From: a candidate division WOR-1 bacterium RIFOXYB2_FULL_45_9
Lineage (GTDB): Bacteria > Margulisbacteria > WOR-1 > O2-12-FULL-45-9 > XYB2-FULL-48-7
Direction of reading: 5' to 3'
Length of the DNA: 64,000 bases
Assembly (NCBI GenBank): GCA_001771575.1
Contig: MEUD01000001.1
Span: 704,815-768,814, forward strand
Both the position numbers and the translations under genes were made by a program. Below are positions 1 to 11,734 of this stretch, piece after piece (within the stretch, counting starts at the first letter, position 1; every line of letters starts with the position of its first letter). The notes under the pieces were generated by a model. That model did not search any database, had not been told where the DNA came from, and saw only the letters and a program-made list of their open reading frames with translations.

Positions 1-2948
1 CCGACCAAAAGGAGCGAGCCGACCGGCAGGAGATATTCTTCTTTTTTGTCCTTGACCTTGACAAAGGCCGAGGCGCTGCGGGTCACCATTTTTCGTTTGG
101 CGCCAAACTCGTCGAGGATCGTCCTAAGCTCAAACCCTTCGCCGAAGTGGAGCGTCCCGGTGTGCTTGACCTTGATCGCGGTCTTGGTCGTCTTATGGAG
201 CGCGACGCCGCCGATGTGGAAGGTTCTCATGGTCAGCTGGGTTCCCGGCTCACCGATCGACTGGGCGGCAATGATCCCGACCGCTTCGCCGACATTGATC
301 AGGTTCATGGTCGAGAGATCAAGCCCGTAGCATTTCTGGCAAAGGCCTTTCTTGGTCTGGCAGGTTAAAGTGGAGCGAACCTCGACTTTTTCCACCCCGG
401 CCGCTTCGATCTTATCCGCGGTCTCCTGGTCGATCATCTCGCCGGCTTTGGCCAAAACCTTGCTGGAGAGCGGGTCGACCACGTTCCTGGTCGGGGTCCG
501 ATAAATTAACCGTTGAGAAATAGGAACAACAATATCATAGCCTTCGCGGATCGCGACCAACTCGATGCCGTCCTTGGTCTCGCAGTCAACTTCGGTGACG
601 ATAACGTCCTGCGCCACGTCGACCAGGCGCCTGGTCAGGTAACCGGAATCGGCGGTGCGGAGAGCGGTGTCAACCAACCCTTTGCGCGCGCCGTAAGATG
701 AAATAAAGTATTCGGTAATGCTCAAACCCTCTTTAAAGTTTGATTTGATCGGAATGTTGATAATGTTGCCGAACGGATCGGCCATCAAGCCGCGGATACC
801 GGCCAATTGGCGGACCTGTTGAACGTTGCCGCGGGCGCCGGAAAAAGCCATCATATAAACAGAGTTAAGCTTGTCCAGGTCGGCCAGCATCAACTCGGTC
901 ACTTCATCGGTCACTTTGCTCCAAATATCAAGAGAACGGATGAACTTTTCTTTGTCGGTCAGCTGACCGTTGCGGAACATGTTCTCCAGGCTCTCCACTT
1001 GAGAGTTGGCTTTTTCGATGATTTCTTTTTTCCGTTTGGGAACATTGAGGTCCTCGGTCGAAATGGAAACGCCGGCCAGGGTCGCGTATTTGAAGCCAAG
1101 ACGTTTGATCTCGTCGGCGATCTCGGCGGTCACGGCGGCGCCGAAGCGGGCATAGCAGTCGGTGATCAGCTTTTCCAGCTCTTTCTTGGTCAAGACTTTG
1201 TTAAGATAAGGATATTCCGCTGTGATTCCCCGGTTGCGCAAGACCCGGTTAAGCGTGTAATTAAACTTAACCCGGCCGACGGTCGTTTCAATGATCTCGC
1301 CGTGGCGCCGGACCTTGATCTTGGCGTGCAGATGGACCTGATCTAGGTCGTTGGCGACCATCGCTTCAGCGTCGCCGGAAAAAATAATATCCTTTCCCAG
1401 GGCCTCTTTTTCGTTGTCCACGGTCAAATAGTACGTGCCGAGGACCATATCCTGGGTCGGAGTAATCACCGGCCGGCCGGAGGCGGCCGACATAACATTG
1501 TTGGAAGAAAGCATTAAGATGCGGCACTCAACCTGGGCTTCAGGAAGGAGCGGCACATGGACCGCCATTTGGTCGCCGTCAAAGTCGGCGTTGAAGGCCG
1601 GGCAAACCAGCGGATGGAGCTGGATCGCTTTACCTTCGACCAGGATAGGTTCAAAGGCTTGAATACTTAACCGGTGCAAAGTTGGGGCGCGGTTTAACAT
1701 TACCGGGTGCCCTTTGATTATTTCTTCGAGCAGGTCCCAAACAATGACGTCCTGCCGCTCGATCAGCCTCTTGGCCGATTTAACGTTTTGCGAGATCCCC
1801 CGCTCAACCAGCTTGCGGATCACGAAAGGTTTAAATAGCTCCAGCGCCATCTCTTTGGGAAGACCGCACTGGTGAAGCTTCAAGCTCGGACCGACGACGA
1901 TAACGGAGCGGCCGGAGTAGTCGGTCCGCTTACCAAGCAGGTTCTGCCGGAAGCGTCCTTGCTTCCCTTCGATCCCATCGGTTAACGATTTGAGAGGCCG
2001 TCCGGTAGAACCGGTGACCGCCCGCTTGCGGCGGCCGTTATCAATTAAAACATCGACCGCTTCCTGGAGCATCCTCTTTTCGTTTCGGATGATCATCTCC
2101 GGGGCCCCCATGTTGATCATCTTCTTTAAGCGATTGTTCCGGTTAAGGACGCGGCGATAAAGATCGTTCAGATCGGAAGTGGCGAATCGGCCCCCTTCGA
2201 GCTGGACCATTGGACGCAGATCGGGCGGGATGACCGGGACGTTGGTCATGATCATCCAATCCGGACGATTGTTCGATTTGAGGAAGGCTTCGGCGATGCG
2301 AAGCCGTTTGATGATCTTCATCCGCTTCTGGCCGACCGCGCCTTTAAGCTCGCGGCGCAGTTTGGCGACCAGGGCCCCCATATCGATCCGGCCCAGGAGC
2401 TCTTTGATCGCCCGGGCGCCGGTCTCGGCCTTTAGGCTGTCGCCGTATTTTTCCGTCGCTTCCTGATAATCGGCCTCTCGCAGAACGGTGCCAACTCTCA
2501 AGCCTTTGACGTCATCTTCAACTTCGGTAATAATGAAAGCATCGTAATATATAACTTCTTCCAGGGCCCGGGTAGAGATGTCGAGCAAAAGGCTCATGTA
2601 GCTCGGAATGCCGCGTAAAAACCAGATGTGAGCGACCGGTTCCACCAGCTTGATATGCCCCATCCGCTCGCGCCTGACGCGTGAGGTGGTGACTTCAACG
2701 CCGCAGCGTTCGCAAACGATGCCGCGATAGCGGACCCGGCGGTACTTGCCGCAGTGACATTCCCAATCTTTGGCCGGTCCGAAGATCTTTTCGCAGAACA
2801 GACCACGGCGTTCCGGCTTAAAGGTCCGGTAATTGATGGTTTCCGGCTTTTCAACTTCCCCGTGCGACCAGGATAGGATCTGTTCCGGCGATGCCAGCCC
2901 GATCTTAATAAAGTCGAATTCTTTGTCTTCCGGTTTTCTAATCGGCAA
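1..2948 (-). CDS. rpoC: DNA-directed RNA polymerase subunit beta' (partial; C-terminus off window)
   Basis: Minus strand reads (TTG)[70 protein letters not shown], the RpoC N-terminus with its zinc finger; AGGAGGAGAG ribosome-binding site upstream; follows rpoB. Absent from the ORF track because it has a TTG start and no stop in the window. Confidence 0.95.
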   Translation of the reverse strand, partial: MPIRKPEDKEFDFIKIGLASPEQILSWSHGEVEKPETINYRTFKPERRGLFCEKIFGPAKDWECHCGKYRRVRYRGIVCERCGVEVTTSRVRRERMGHIKLVEPVAHIWFLRGIPSYMSLLLDISTRALEEVIYYDAFIITEVEDDVKGLRVGTVLREADYQEATEKYGDSLKAETGARAIKELLGRIDMGALVAKLRRELKGAVGQKRMKIIKRLRIAEAFLKSNNRPDWMIMTNVPVIPPDLRPMVQLEGGRFATSDLNDLYRRVLNRNNRLKKMINMGAPEMIIRNEKRMLQEAVDVLIDNGRRKRAVTGSTGRPLKSLTDGIEGKQGRFRQNLLGKRTDYSGRSVIVVGPSLKLHQCGLPKEMALELFKPFVIRKLVERGISQNVKSAKRLIERQDVIVWDLLEEIIKGHPVMLNRAPTLHRLSIQAFEPILVEGKAIQLHPLVCPAFNADFDGDQMAVHVPLLPEAQVECRILMLSSNNVMSAASGRPVITPTQDMVLGTYYLTVDNEKEALGKDIIFSGDAEAMVANDLDQVHLHAKIKVRRHGEIIETTVGRVKFNYTLNRVLRNRGITAEYPYLNKVLTKKELEKLITDCYARFGAAVTAEIADEIKRLGFKYATLAGVSISTEDLNVPKRKKEIIEKANSQVESLENMFRNGQLTDKEKFIRSLDIWSKVTDEVTELMLADLDKLNSVYMMAFSGARGNVQQVRQLAGIRGLMADPFGNIINIPIKSNFKEGLSITEYFISSYGARKGLVDTALRTADSGYLTRRLVDVAQDVIVTEVDCETKDGIELVAIREGYDIVVPISQRLIYRTPTRNVVDPLSSKVLAKAGEMIDQETADKIEAAGVEKVEVRSTLTCQTKKGLCQKCYGLDLSTMNLINVGEAVGIIAAQSIGEPGTQLTMRTFHIGGVALHKTTKTAIKVKHTGTLHFGEGFELRTILDEFGAKRKMVTRSASAFVKVKDKKEEYLLPVGSLLLV

Positions 2949-5900
2949 GTTTCTCTCCTCCTGATGACCGTGATCGGCCAAAGATCTGCGGCGTTCTCTC
3001 GCGCGCCGATCTGGTATCTTCGTCAATATTTATCTCTTTCCCCTCACGGGTAATGGTCTTCATGTCCAGCGCTAATCCGCGCAATTCCTTGAGCAGGACC
3101 TTGAACGATTCCGGCATTCCCGGCTTGCCCATCGACTTCCCTTTGAGGATCGCCTCATAGGCGCGGGAGCGGCCGACCACGTCGTCGGACTTGATCGTTA
3201 AGATCTCCTGCAAAGTGTGAGCGGCACCGTAAGCATAAAGGGCCCAGACTTCCATTTCACCAAAGCGCTGGCCGCCGAACTGGGCCTTACCGCCAAGCGG
3301 CTGTTGGGTGATGAGAGAATAAGGGCCGGTGGAGCGGGCGTGCATCTTGTCGTCAACAAGATGGATCAGCTTCATCAGGTACATCTTGCCGACCGCGACC
3401 TTGCGTCCAAAAGGCCGGCCGGAGCGGGCGTCGATCAATTCGACTTTGCCGCTTTTGTTGACCCACGGAAAATCTTTGCGGGTCGAAGCTTCCAGCAGTT
3501 CGTTTTCGATCGTGTTAAGCGAAGCGTTCTCTTCAAACGCCTCGTCAAACGGGGGCATTTCGTATTTACGGCCCAGCGACCAACCGGCCTGGCCGAGCAT
3601 CAGTTCAAAGATCTGACCGATGTTCATACGGGACGGAACACCGAGCGGGTTCAAAATGACATCAACCGGGGTACCGTCCGGCAGGTAAGGCATGTCTTCT
3701 TCCGGCATGACCTTGGCCACGACCCCTTTATTTCCGTGGCGTCCCGCGATCTTGTCGCCGACGCTGATCTTGCGGAGCTGGGCGATATAAACTCTGACCA
3801 ACTCATGAACTCCCGGAGGGAGTTCGTCACCATTCTCGCGGGAGAACGAACGGACCGCGATAACTTTTCCGGTCTCGCCCGGAGGAACACGCAGTGAAGT
3901 GTCGCGCATATCCCTGGCTTTATCGCCAAAGATCGCGCGGAGGAGCTTTTCCTCGGCTGGCAGTTCGGTCTCCCCTTTTGGAGTAACTTTGCCGACCAGG
4001 ACATCTCCCGGCTCGACTTCCGATCCAGCGACGATAACTCCCCGGTCATCAAGATTGGCGATCGCTTCTTCCCCGACATTGGGAATTTCCCTGGTTATCT
4101 CTTCCATCCCCAGCTTGGTGGCGCGGACCTCAACTTCCAGCCGCTGAATATGGACGGTGGTAAAAACGTCTTTTTTGACCAGACGCTCGGAAAGAATGAT
4201 CGCGTCCTCGTAATTGAATCCCTCAAACGGCATCAAGGCAACCAGCACATTCTTGCCAAGGGCAAGTTCGCCGTCTCGGGTCGCGGAGCTGTCAGCGACC
4301 GGTTCGCCGACTTTAACCATCTGGCCCAGCTTGACACGCGGCCGCTGGTGAACCAGAGTATCCTGGTTGCTCCGGCCAAAGCTGGTCAGTTTGTAAACAT
4401 CTTTAGCTTTGTTGTCTCGCTGGATGGTCACCTCATTGGCGTCAACCCTGATAACTTTGCCTGGATTCTTGGCGGTGACCAGCGAGCGCGAATCTTTGGC
4501 GACCCTGGCCTCCCAGCCGGTCCCGACGATCGGCGCTTCGGGTGAGAGGAGCGGCACCGATTGGCGCTGCATGTTGGCTCCCATCAAGGCCCGGTTGGCG
4601 TCGTCGTGTTCGACAAAGGGGATCATGGCGGTGGTCACGCCGATGATCTGCTCCGGAGCGACCGCCATGTAATCGATCTCGTCAGGGGTCGCCAAGATGA
4701 ACTTGCGCTTGTAGCTGACCGTGCAGTTTTTGTCGATGATCTTGCCGTCGTCGTCGAGCTTGACGTCGAAAGAAGCGATCCTGAAGAAGTCGCTGACGTC
4801 GGCGGTTTGGTATTCTACTTTATTGGTGATCCGGCCTTTTTCCACCTTGCGGTAAGGCGATTCGATAAAGCCGTATTTGTTGACTCTCGCGTAGGTCGAG
4901 AGGGAACCGATCAAACCGGCATTCGGACCTTCCGGTGTTTCGATCGGACAAATGCGGCCGTAATGGGAAGGATGAATGTCGCGGACTTCAAACCCGGCCC
5001 GCTCCCGGCTTAAGCCTCCGGGACCGAGGGCGGAAAGACGCCGCTTGTGGGTCAATTCGGCCAGGGGATTGGTCTGGTCCATAAATTGCGAAAGCTGACT
5101 GGAACCAAAAAATTCCTTGATCACCGCCTGCAGAGGTCTGACGTTGACCAGTTGTCCCGGGGTCAGGGGCTCCGCTCCTTTGATCATCATCTGTTCTTTG
5201 ACCAGTTTTTCGACCCGGGCAAAACCGACCCGGATCTGCCGCTGGAGGAGCTCGCCGACCGCGCGGATGCGCCGGTTGCCGAGGTGGTCGATGTCGTCCG
5301 GCATGCCGTCGCCATTGTTAATGTTCACCAGGTTCTCGACCATGGCCAAAATATCAACCTTGGTCAACATGGTCTTTTCTTCTTCGATCTTAACCCCGAG
5401 GCGGCGGTTCAGCTTGTAGCGGCCGACCTTCCCCAAGTCATAACGCCGAGCGTTGAAGAAAAGATTGTTTAGATAAACCTGGGCCCCTTCCTGGGTTACT
5501 GGATCGCCCGGGCGGAGCCGTTTATAGATCTCGATCAACGCCTCGTCGCGCGGCAGGATCGGACAATCCTTCAGCGATTTGCGCCGATGCTCCCCTTCCG
5601 GCAAAGCCTTAAGGGTCTCTTCTTCGGTCGCGCCTATCGCCGACAGGAACATGGTCACCGGGATCTTGCGGGCACGGTTGATCCTAACCGAGAGCGAATT
5701 GGACGCGTCCGTTTCGATCTCCAGCCAGGCACCACGGTCTGGAACGACCATCGCGTAGTAAATTATTTTCCCGGTCCGTTCATTCTTTTTTGATTCGCGG
5801 AAATAAACACCGGGGGACCTGACCAGCTGGGAAACAATGACCCGTTCCGCCCCATTAATAATGAAAGTGCCGCGCTCGGTCATCATCGGCAGATCGCCGA

Positions 5901-6216
5901 TAAAAACCTCTTGAGACTTGATCTCTTTCGTCTCTTTGTTGAGCAGGCGGGCTTCAACTTTCATGGGAACGGAATATGTCGTTTCCCGGATCAAACACTC
6001 TTCGGTCGGGTATTTCGGCTTGCCGTAACTGCATTTACCGGTAAAAGAAAGCTCCAATCCCCCCTGATAACCTTTGATCGGGGAGACCAGCCTCAACTCT
6101 TCCGGCAAACCTTCTTCCAGGAACCACTTGAACGAATCCCTCTGCAGTTCCAAAAGATCCGGCGGCTCGATCACCTTTCTGCTTCGTGTTTGAAAAAACT
6201 TCCTTCTTCCAGTCAT
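2938..6216 (-). CDS. rpoB: DNA-directed RNA polymerase subunit beta
   Basis: 1092-aa ORF with RpoB motifs ([42 protein letters not shown]). Confidence 0.98.
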   Translation of the reverse strand: MTGRRKFFQTRSRKVIEPPDLLELQRDSFKWFLEEGLPEELRLVSPIKGYQGGLELSFTGKCSYGKPKYPTEECLIRETTYSVPMKVEARLLNKETKEIKSQEVFIGDLPMMTERGTFIINGAERVIVSQLVRSPGVYFRESKKNERTGKIIYYAMVVPDRGAWLEIETDASNSLSVRINRARKIPVTMFLSAIGATEEETLKALPEGEHRRKSLKDCPILPRDEALIEIYKRLRPGDPVTQEGAQVYLNNLFFNARRYDLGKVGRYKLNRRLGVKIEEEKTMLTKVDILAMVENLVNINNGDGMPDDIDHLGNRRIRAVGELLQRQIRVGFARVEKLVKEQMMIKGAEPLTPGQLVNVRPLQAVIKEFFGSSQLSQFMDQTNPLAELTHKRRLSALGPGGLSRERAGFEVRDIHPSHYGRICPIETPEGPNAGLIGSLSTYARVNKYGFIESPYRKVEKGRITNKVEYQTADVSDFFRIASFDVKLDDDGKIIDKNCTVSYKRKFILATPDEIDYMAVAPEQIIGVTTAMIPFVEHDDANRALMGANMQRQSVPLLSPEAPIVGTGWEARVAKDSRSLVTAKNPGKVIRVDANEVTIQRDNKAKDVYKLTSFGRSNQDTLVHQRPRVKLGQMVKVGEPVADSSATRDGELALGKNVLVALMPFEGFNYEDAIILSERLVKKDVFTTVHIQRLEVEVRATKLGMEEITREIPNVGEEAIANLDDRGVIVAGSEVEPGDVLVGKVTPKGETELPAEEKLLRAIFGDKARDMRDTSLRVPPGETGKVIAVRSFSRENGDELPPGVHELVRVYIAQLRKISVGDKIAGRHGNKGVVAKVMPEEDMPYLPDGTPVDVILNPLGVPSRMNIGQIFELMLGQAGWSLGRKYEMPPFDEAFEENASLNTIENELLEASTRKDFPWVNKSGKVELIDARSGRPFGRKVAVGKMYLMKLIHLVDDKMHARSTGPYSLITQQPLGGKAQFGGQRFGEMEVWALYAYGAAHTLQEILTIKSDDVVGRSRAYEAILKGKSMGKPGMPESFKVLLKELRGLALDMKTITREGKEINIDEDTRSARERTPQIFGRSRSSGGEKLAD

Positions 6217-6590
6217 TATTTAATCTCTACCTTTGCCCCTTCAGCTTCGAGTTTCTTTTTAATCGCTTCAGCTTCTTCTTTCTTCACTTTCTCTTTGACG
6301 GTCTTGGGCGCGCCGTCAACGAGATCTTTCGCTTCCTTGAGACCTAGACCGGTCAGCTCGCGGAGGACCTTGAGCACCTGGATCTTCTTGTCTCCGGCAG
6401 CGGTGAGGACGACGTCGAACTCGTCCTTCGGCGCTTCAGCGGCGGCGCCGGCACCCGGCATCATCCCACCCATCATCATCGGAGCGGCGGCGGTTACCCC
6501 GAACTTTTCTTCGAGGGCCTTCACCAACTCTGACAGTTCCAGAACGGTCATCGACTCAACTGACGTGATCAATTCCTGTACTTTTGACAT
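6216..6590 (-). CDS. rplL: 50S ribosomal protein L7/L12
   Basis: 124 aa ending in [34 protein letters not shown]...; canonical gene order. Confidence 0.97.
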   Translation of the reverse strand: MSKVQELITSVESMTVLELSELVKALEEKFGVTAAAPMMMGGMMPGAGAAAEAPKDEFDVVLTAAGDKKIQVLKVLRELTGLGLKEAKDLVDGAPKTVKEKVKKEEAEAIKKKLEAEGAKVEIK

Positions 6591-6593
6591 TTC

Positions 6594-7124
6594 TTATTCC
6601 CCTCCTTTTTTGTCTTTGATCGCCTGCAAAGCATAAACCAGTTTTCTGATCGGGCCCTGCAGGACGTTAACCAAACCGGAGATCGGCGCCTGAAGCCCGC
6701 CGACAACTTTGCCGAGCAGAACATCGCGCGGCGGCAGTTTAGAGATCTCTTTTAGCTGTTTCTCGTCGAACACTAACTTGTTGACGATCCCCGCCCGCAT
6801 CGTCCCTTTTTCGATCTCTTTAAAATATTCAACCATGATCTTGAGCGGAGCGACCGGGTCGTCGTAGCCCAAAAGCAGGGCGGTCGATCCCTTCAGGTTG
6901 TCTTTCAATCCTTCATAGCCGCATTCGCTCGCCGCCCGGTGGATCAGGGTATTCTTGATGATCTTCAGCTCGCCGCCGGTCGGCCGGAGCTTCTTGCGCA
7001 GGCCGGTCAGATCTTTGACCGTAAAGCCAACGTAGTCGGCGATAACCAGCAGGCTGGAGCGGGAGATCCTATCTTTCAGTTCGTCAACAACAATTTTTTT
7101 TCTTGCGATCGCTTTTTCGCTCAT
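6594..7124 (-). CDS. rplJ: 50S ribosomal protein L10
   Basis: 176-aa L10-like sequence between rplA and rplL. Confidence 0.95.
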   Translation of the reverse strand: MSEKAIARKKIVVDELKDRISRSSLLVIADYVGFTVKDLTGLRKKLRPTGGELKIIKNTLIHRAASECGYEGLKDNLKGSTALLLGYDDPVAPLKIMVEYFKEIEKGTMRAGIVNKLVFDEKQLKEISKLPPRDVLLGKVVGGLQAPISGLVNVLQGPIRKLVYALQAIKDKKGGE

Positions 7125-7819
7125 TACTCAACCTCTTCCAATGTTTTCCGCGTGTCTAATTTGATCCCCGGTCCCATGGTCGAGGAAAGGGTGATCGATC
7201 TGATATACACGCCTTTGAGTCCGGACGGCTTTTGGCGGCTGATCGCTTCAAGAGCGGTCTTAAAGTTCCTGGCCAGGGCTTCGGGAGCGAAAGAAACTTT
7301 ACCGATGACCATGTGGACCGCCCCTCCCTTGTCCATCTTGAACTCAACTTTCCCGCCTTTAAATTCAGCCACCGCCTTGGCGACATCTTCCGTCACCGTG
7401 CCGGTCTTCGGGTTGGGCATGAGCCCCTTTGGTCCAAGCATTTTTCCAAGTTTGCCGACCGAGCCCATCATGTCCGGCGAGGCGATCAAAATATCAAAAT
7501 CAAGGAAGCCGTTTTTTATCTTTTCAACCAGGTCTTCGGAACCGGCCACGGCGGCGCCGGCCTTTTCGGCCTCTTTCACTCCGGCGGCGCTGGTAATGAC
7601 CGCGATCTTTTTGCTTTTGCCGCTACCTGACGGAAGGGAAACGGCGCCGCGGATCGAAGGGTTCTTGGTGGTGTTGACGCCTAGCTTGATCGCCAGGTCG
7701 ACCGTCTCGTCAAACTTGGCCCAGGCGGTCTGTTTGAGCAGAGCGATCCCTTCCTGGAGAGTATATTTCTTATCGTGATTGATCAGCTTGTTCTTTTCGT
7801 TGAATTTTTTTCCGCTCAT
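7124..7819 (-). CDS. rplA: 50S ribosomal protein L1
   Basis: 231 aa with [22 protein letters not shown] motif. Confidence 0.97.
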   Translation of the reverse strand: MSGKKFNEKNKLINHDKKYTLQEGIALLKQTAWAKFDETVDLAIKLGVNTTKNPSIRGAVSLPSGSGKSKKIAVITSAAGVKEAEKAGAAVAGSEDLVEKIKNGFLDFDILIASPDMMGSVGKLGKMLGPKGLMPNPKTGTVTEDVAKAVAEFKGGKVEFKMDKGGAVHMVIGKVSFAPEALARNFKTALEAISRQKPSGLKGVYIRSITLSSTMGPGIKLDTRKTLEEVE

Positions 7820-8244
7820 TGTACGTTTATCCCCATGCTTCGCGCGGTCCCTTCAACGATCTTCATCCCAGCGTCGACATCGTTGGCGTTGAGGTCCGGC
7901 AGTTTTAGTTCGGCAATTTCCTTGACCTTTGCCTTGGAAACGGTCCCAACTTTATTCTTATTGGGAACGCCGGAACCCTTTTCCACCCCGGCCGCTTTGC
8001 GAAGCAGGTCGGCGACCGGCGGGGTCTTTAATATAAATGTAAAGGAGCGGTCTTTAAATATGGAGATCTCGACCGGAATGACCATGTCCCCTTTGTCTTT
8101 GGTCGCGGCGTTGTATTGTTTGCAAAACTCCATGATGTTGAGGCCGTGCTGGCCGAGAGCGGGACCGATCGGAGGAGCGGGATTCGCGGCTCCCGCCTTG
8201 ATCTGCAATTTTACTTTGGTTAAAAGTTCTTTTTTAGCTGCCAT
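7816..8244 (-). CDS. rplK: 50S ribosomal protein L11
   Basis: 142 aa with [35 protein letters not shown]. Confidence 0.98.
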   Translation of the reverse strand: MAAKKELLTKVKLQIKAGAANPAPPIGPALGQHGLNIMEFCKQYNAATKDKGDMVIPVEISIFKDRSFTFILKTPPVADLLRKAAGVEKGSGVPNKNKVGTVSKAKVKEIAELKLPDLNANDVDAGMKIVEGTARSMGINVQ

Positions 8245-8254
8245 TGTTTCCCCT

Positions 8255-8839
8255 TCAAACTAATTTTTGGGCGTGCTCAAAATTGACCTCGACCGGGGTA
8301 TCCCGACCAAATATATTGATCAAGACTTTGAGCTTTCCTTTTTCCGGATTGATCTCATCAACGTTGCCGGTGTAACCGCGGAACGGACCGGAAATGATCC
8401 TGACCGCTTCGCCCTTCTCAAAAAAGACTTCCAGTTTCTCTTCTTTGCCCAGCTGTTTAAGGACCCGGGCCATTTCCCGGTCAGAAACCGGGGTCGGCTG
8501 GGTTTTAGTCCCAATGAACCTGGCGACACCGGTCGTTTGTCTGATCACGTACCAGGTCGTCTCGTCCAGGATCATCTCGAGGAAAACGTAACCGGGGAAC
8601 ATTTTGCGGATACGTTCAAAGCGCTTGCCGCCTTTGATCTCAATAGTTTCTTCGATCGGGACCAGAACCTGAAAGATTTTAGCTTTTAACCCCTCGGACT
8701 CGACCGCCTGTTCGATCGCCAGCTTTGCCCGATCTTCCTGACCGGTCAGGGTCTGGATAACATACCATCTTTTATCGCCGACCGGCGTCGGAGAGATTTG
8801 TTCAGACTCATTTGTCAAATGTTCTTGATTATCATTCAT
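8255..8839 (-). CDS. nusG: Transcription termination/antitermination protein NusG
   Basis: 194 aa with [12 protein letters not shown]...[37 protein letters not shown] (NGN plus KOW). Confidence 0.96.
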   Translation of the reverse strand: MNDNQEHLTNESEQISPTPVGDKRWYVIQTLTGQEDRAKLAIEQAVESEGLKAKIFQVLVPIEETIEIKGGKRFERIRKMFPGYVFLEMILDETTWYVIRQTTGVARFIGTKTQPTPVSDREMARVLKQLGKEEKLEVFFEKGEAVRIISGPFRGYTGNVDEINPEKGKLKVLINIFGRDTPVEVNFEHAQKLV

Positions 8840-8849
8840 TATTTAATCA

Positions 8850-9035
8850 TCAACCCAAAATTAATTTAAAGAGCGAACCGAGCGCGTAATCTATAAACAA
8901 CACAAAAAAACCGGTCATGAGCACGATCACCAGGATTATCATCGTCGCCGCCCCAACATACTGTCGGTCCGGCCAGGCGACCTTCTTCATTTCCGCCAGA
9001 GTCTCGTTAAAGTAATTAACTATCTTTTTTTTCAT
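8850..9035 (-). CDS. secE: Preprotein translocase subunit SecE
   Basis: 61 aa, single TM, ETLAEMKKVAWPDRQ motif; upstream of nusG. Confidence 0.93.
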   Translation of the reverse strand: MKKKIVNYFNETLAEMKKVAWPDRQYVGAATMIILVIVLMTGFFVLFIDYALGSLFKLILG

Positions 9036-9050
9036 TCAATAATTTAAAAC

Positions 9051-9121
9051 CGGGAGTGGAGGGACTTGAACCCCCAGTCCTGGTTTTGGAGACCAGTGGT
9101 TTGCCATTAACCGACACTCCC
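9051..9121 (-). tRNA. tRNA-Trp (anticodon CCA)
   Basis: Minus strand GGGAGTG...CTCCAAA...GGTTCAAGTCC...CACTCCC: acceptor stem GGGAGTG/CACTCCC pairs; anticodon CCA; T-loop TTCAAGT; lies between rpmG and secE as is common. Confidence 0.93.
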
Positions 9122-9144
9122 AGAGTCTCGCCGACAAAGAAATT

Positions 9145-9294
9145 CTACTTCTCTTCTTTATGAGCTGTTTGCTTCCGATCCCACTTGCAATATTTAGTAA
9201 GCTCAATTCTCTCTTTGGTGTTCTTCTTATTCTTTGTAGTGGTGTAATTTTTTCTTTTACATTCACCGCAAACAAGCGTAATTATTTCTCTCAT
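9145..9294 (-). CDS. rpmG: 50S ribosomal protein L33 (start at MREIITL)
   Basis: [50 protein letters not shown]33-like with CxxC and YC. Confidence 0.92.
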   Translation of the reverse strand: MREIITLVCGECKRKNYTTTKNKKNTKERIELTKYCKWDRKQTAHKEEK

Positions 9295-9307
9295 TATTTT
9301 CTCCCAT

Positions 9308-9366
9308 AAAAAAACACAAACTCCCCCGCTCCCCGACTTCATCGGGAAAAAATAGGGAGATTTGTG
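9308..9366 (-). terminator. Hairpin plus T-run directly upstream of rpmG (terminator or attenuator)
   Basis: Minus strand CACAAAtCTCCC ... GGGAGTTTGTG followed by TTTTTTTA, ending about 14 nt before the rpmG ATG. Confidence 0.6.
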
Positions 9367-9470
9367 ATCCTCCAGCGCATCAGCAGAAGGACTGGCTCGT
9401 TATCCCAAACGGTACCTTAACCATATTATTGTACTGTAACCGTAAAAACTTGTCAAGGAGGAATTTACTC

Positions 9471-9514
9471 CCTCATCCACCATCCCGATATACATCTGAA
9501 CGGTGGGTGAGGAT
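9471..9514 (-). terminator. Hairpin just after the hom stop codon
   Basis: CCTCATCCACC...GGTGGGTGAGG: 11-bp stem with one mismatch; no strong T-run. Confidence 0.4.
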
Positions 9515-10758
9515 TACAATATTCTGATCAGATTGTTCACCCGGTTGACGACCGACAGCTTTTTGGCCGCGGAGATCGCCGCCTGGATGTTCTTTTCGAC
9601 GGCTTCATCAAGCATGATGACCAGGGTGGCAAGACTTCCCACTGTCTCTTTCTGGATAACCGCGGCAATGCTGACGTTTTTTTCGGCAAAAATCTTGGCA
9701 ATAGAGGCCAAAACCCCGACTTTATCGGAGACCTGAAGGCGCAAATAGTAACGGGATACTATCTCGGCTATCGGTTTGACCGTCGCGTCTTTTAATTCAC
9801 GGCGGAAAATAGTACCGGCCTGCCCCAGCTCAATGAGGTCGGAAATAATGGCCGAAGCGGTCGGCTCCCCCCCCGCCCCCGGGCCGTAAAACATTAGTTC
9901 CCCAACGGGATAACCTTGAACATAGATCGCGTTAAAATTCTTCCTGACTCCAGCCAGGGGATGTGATAAGGGGACAAGGGCCGGATGGACGCGCACATCG
10001 ACGCCGCGGTCGCCTTTTTGGGCGATCGCCAGCAATTTGATCGCAAACCCGATCTCCCGAGCGTATAAAATATCTTCTCCGGAAATTTTCTCGATCCCTT
10101 CCCGGTAAACGGAATCCAGCTTAACTCGTTCGCCAAAAGCCTCGGCCGCCAAAATTACCGCTTTATAAGCGGCGTCGTATCCTTCAATGTCTTTTTTAGG
10201 ATTAGCTTCGGCATAACCCTTTTCCTGCGCTTCGTTGAGGGCTTCGGAAAACTCTTTCCCCTCCTCCGCCATGGTCGATAATATATAATTGGTTGTCCCG
10301 TTGACAATGCCATAAACTTCGGTCAACGTGTTCCCCGCCAGGTTTTTGCGCAAAGCGGCCAGGATCGGCACTCCGCCGCCAACGGAAGCTTCGTATAGGA
10401 GAGACACATTGCGCCGTTTGGCCGCGGATAATAGTTCGGGCATATGGCTGGCGACCAGCTCTTTATTGGATGTGACGACATGCTTGCCGGCGGCGAGAGC
10501 GTCCAGGACGAACTTTTTGGCTGGATTGACCCCGCCCATTGTCTCAACGATAATTTTGATCTCGGGGTCGTTGATCAGCGCGTAAGCGTCGCTGGTCACC
10601 GGACAGGCGGCTTTCACTTTTCGCAGGTCGCACCCTTTTTTTACGTTAAGCTGGATCCCGGATTGGGCGGCAACCAGCGCCGCGTTCCGCTTAAGGGCCT
10701 CCGCGACCGCGGAACCGACAACGCCTAAACCGATAATACCAATATTGATCTGTTTCAT
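9514..10758 (-). CDS. hom: Homoserine dehydrogenase (with C-terminal ACT domain)
   Basis: 414 aa: IGIIGLGVVGSAVAEAL, VVTSNKELVA, GIVNGTTNYILSTM, GYAEANPKKDIEGYDAAYK; ACT-like C-terminus. Confidence 0.95.
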   Translation of the reverse strand: MKQINIGIIGLGVVGSAVAEALKRNAALVAAQSGIQLNVKKGCDLRKVKAACPVTSDAYALINDPEIKIIVETMGGVNPAKKFVLDALAAGKHVVTSNKELVASHMPELLSAAKRRNVSLLYEASVGGGVPILAALRKNLAGNTLTEVYGIVNGTTNYILSTMAEEGKEFSEALNEAQEKGYAEANPKKDIEGYDAAYKAVILAAEAFGERVKLDSVYREGIEKISGEDILYAREIGFAIKLLAIAQKGDRGVDVRVHPALVPLSHPLAGVRKNFNAIYVQGYPVGELMFYGPGAGGEPTASAIISDLIELGQAGTIFRRELKDATVKPIAEIVSRYYLRLQVSDKVGVLASIAKIFAEKNVSIAAVIQKETVGSLATLVIMLDEAVEKNIQAAISAAKKLSVVNRVNNLIRIL

Positions 10759-10761
10759 AAT

Positions 10762-11703
10762 TTAATCGAACAACGAACTGATCGAGCGATTCTCATAGTT
10801 CCGTTTGATCGCTTCGCCAAGCAGTTCGGCAGTTGACAGCACCTTCAAATTCTTGATCTGCTTGTTGACCGGCAGAGTGTCGCTGATAATGACCTCGGCA
10901 AATCCGGTCTTGTTGATCCGCTCCAACGCCGGCCCCGAAAAGATCCCGTGGGTAGCGGCAAGGTAGATATCTTTATTACACCCTTCTTTGCGCAAAACCT
11001 CGACCCCGCTGGTCACTGTTCCGGCGGTATCGATCATGTCATCGGTAATAATGACCGTCTTTCCCTTAACTTCGCCGACTATATGGGTCACCTCCGACTG
11101 GTGGTGTCCGGAACGGACCTTGTGAAGGATCGCCAGGCTCGCCCCGATCCGATCGGCCAGTTTTTTGGCCACTTTGGCCCGGCCGGTGTCCGGCGCGACG
11201 ACGACCGGGTCCTGGATATTCTTATCCTTGAGGTAATTGGCAAAGAGAGGCAAAGCGGTCAAGGTGTCGACCGGAATGTTGAAAAAACCCTGGATCTGGT
11301 CGGAGTGGAGGTCCATCACGACGATCCGGTCGGCGCCGGCGGTCTCCAATAAGTTGGCGACCAGCCTGGCGGAGATCGGCTCGCGCGAAGCCGCTTTCCG
11401 ATCCTGGCGGGCGTAGCCAAAATGCGGAATCACCGCGGTGATCGATTTGGCCGAGGCCCGCTTCATCGCGTCAATGACGATAAAAAGCTCCATCAGGTCC
11501 TCGTTGACCTTTTCCGTGCAGGTCTGGATGATGACCACGGAATGGCCCCGGATATTATCGAGGATCCGGGCGTAGATCTCGCCGCCGCCGAAACGGGAAA
11601 GCTTGATCTCCCCTTTTTTAATCCCAATATACCTGACGATCTCTTCTCCCAAAGACGGGTGGGAGCTTCCGGAAAAAACACAAAGGTTCGAATTTTGCAT
11701 CAT
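10762..11703 (-). CDS. prs: Ribose-phosphate pyrophosphokinase
   Basis: 313 aa: RFGGGEIYARILDNIRGHSVVIIQ, PHFGYARQDRK, VVMDLHSDQIQGFF, VIITDDMIDTAGT. Confidence 0.97.
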   Translation of the reverse strand: MMQNSNLCVFSGSSHPSLGEEIVRYIGIKKGEIKLSRFGGGEIYARILDNIRGHSVVIIQTCTEKVNEDLMELFIVIDAMKRASAKSITAVIPHFGYARQDRKAASREPISARLVANLLETAGADRIVVMDLHSDQIQGFFNIPVDTLTALPLFANYLKDKNIQDPVVVAPDTGRAKVAKKLADRIGASLAILHKVRSGHHQSEVTHIVGEVKGKTVIITDDMIDTAGTVTSGVEVLRKEGCNKDIYLAATHGIFSGPALERINKTGFAEVIISDTLPVNKQIKNLKVLSTAELLGEAIKRNYENRSISSLFD

Positions 11704-11734
11704 GGCTTTTCCTCCGCGCCAATTATAACATACA

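Noticed and set aside
807-1662. Plus-strand ORFs of 179 and 75 aa
   Set aside because: Antisense to rpoC coding sequence, which reads continuously on the minus strand.
3217-6636. Several plus-strand ORFs (226, 131, 150, 141, 241 aa) antisense to rpoB/rplL
   Set aside because: They are antisense shadows of highly conserved genes; no recognisable family and no ribosome-binding sites.
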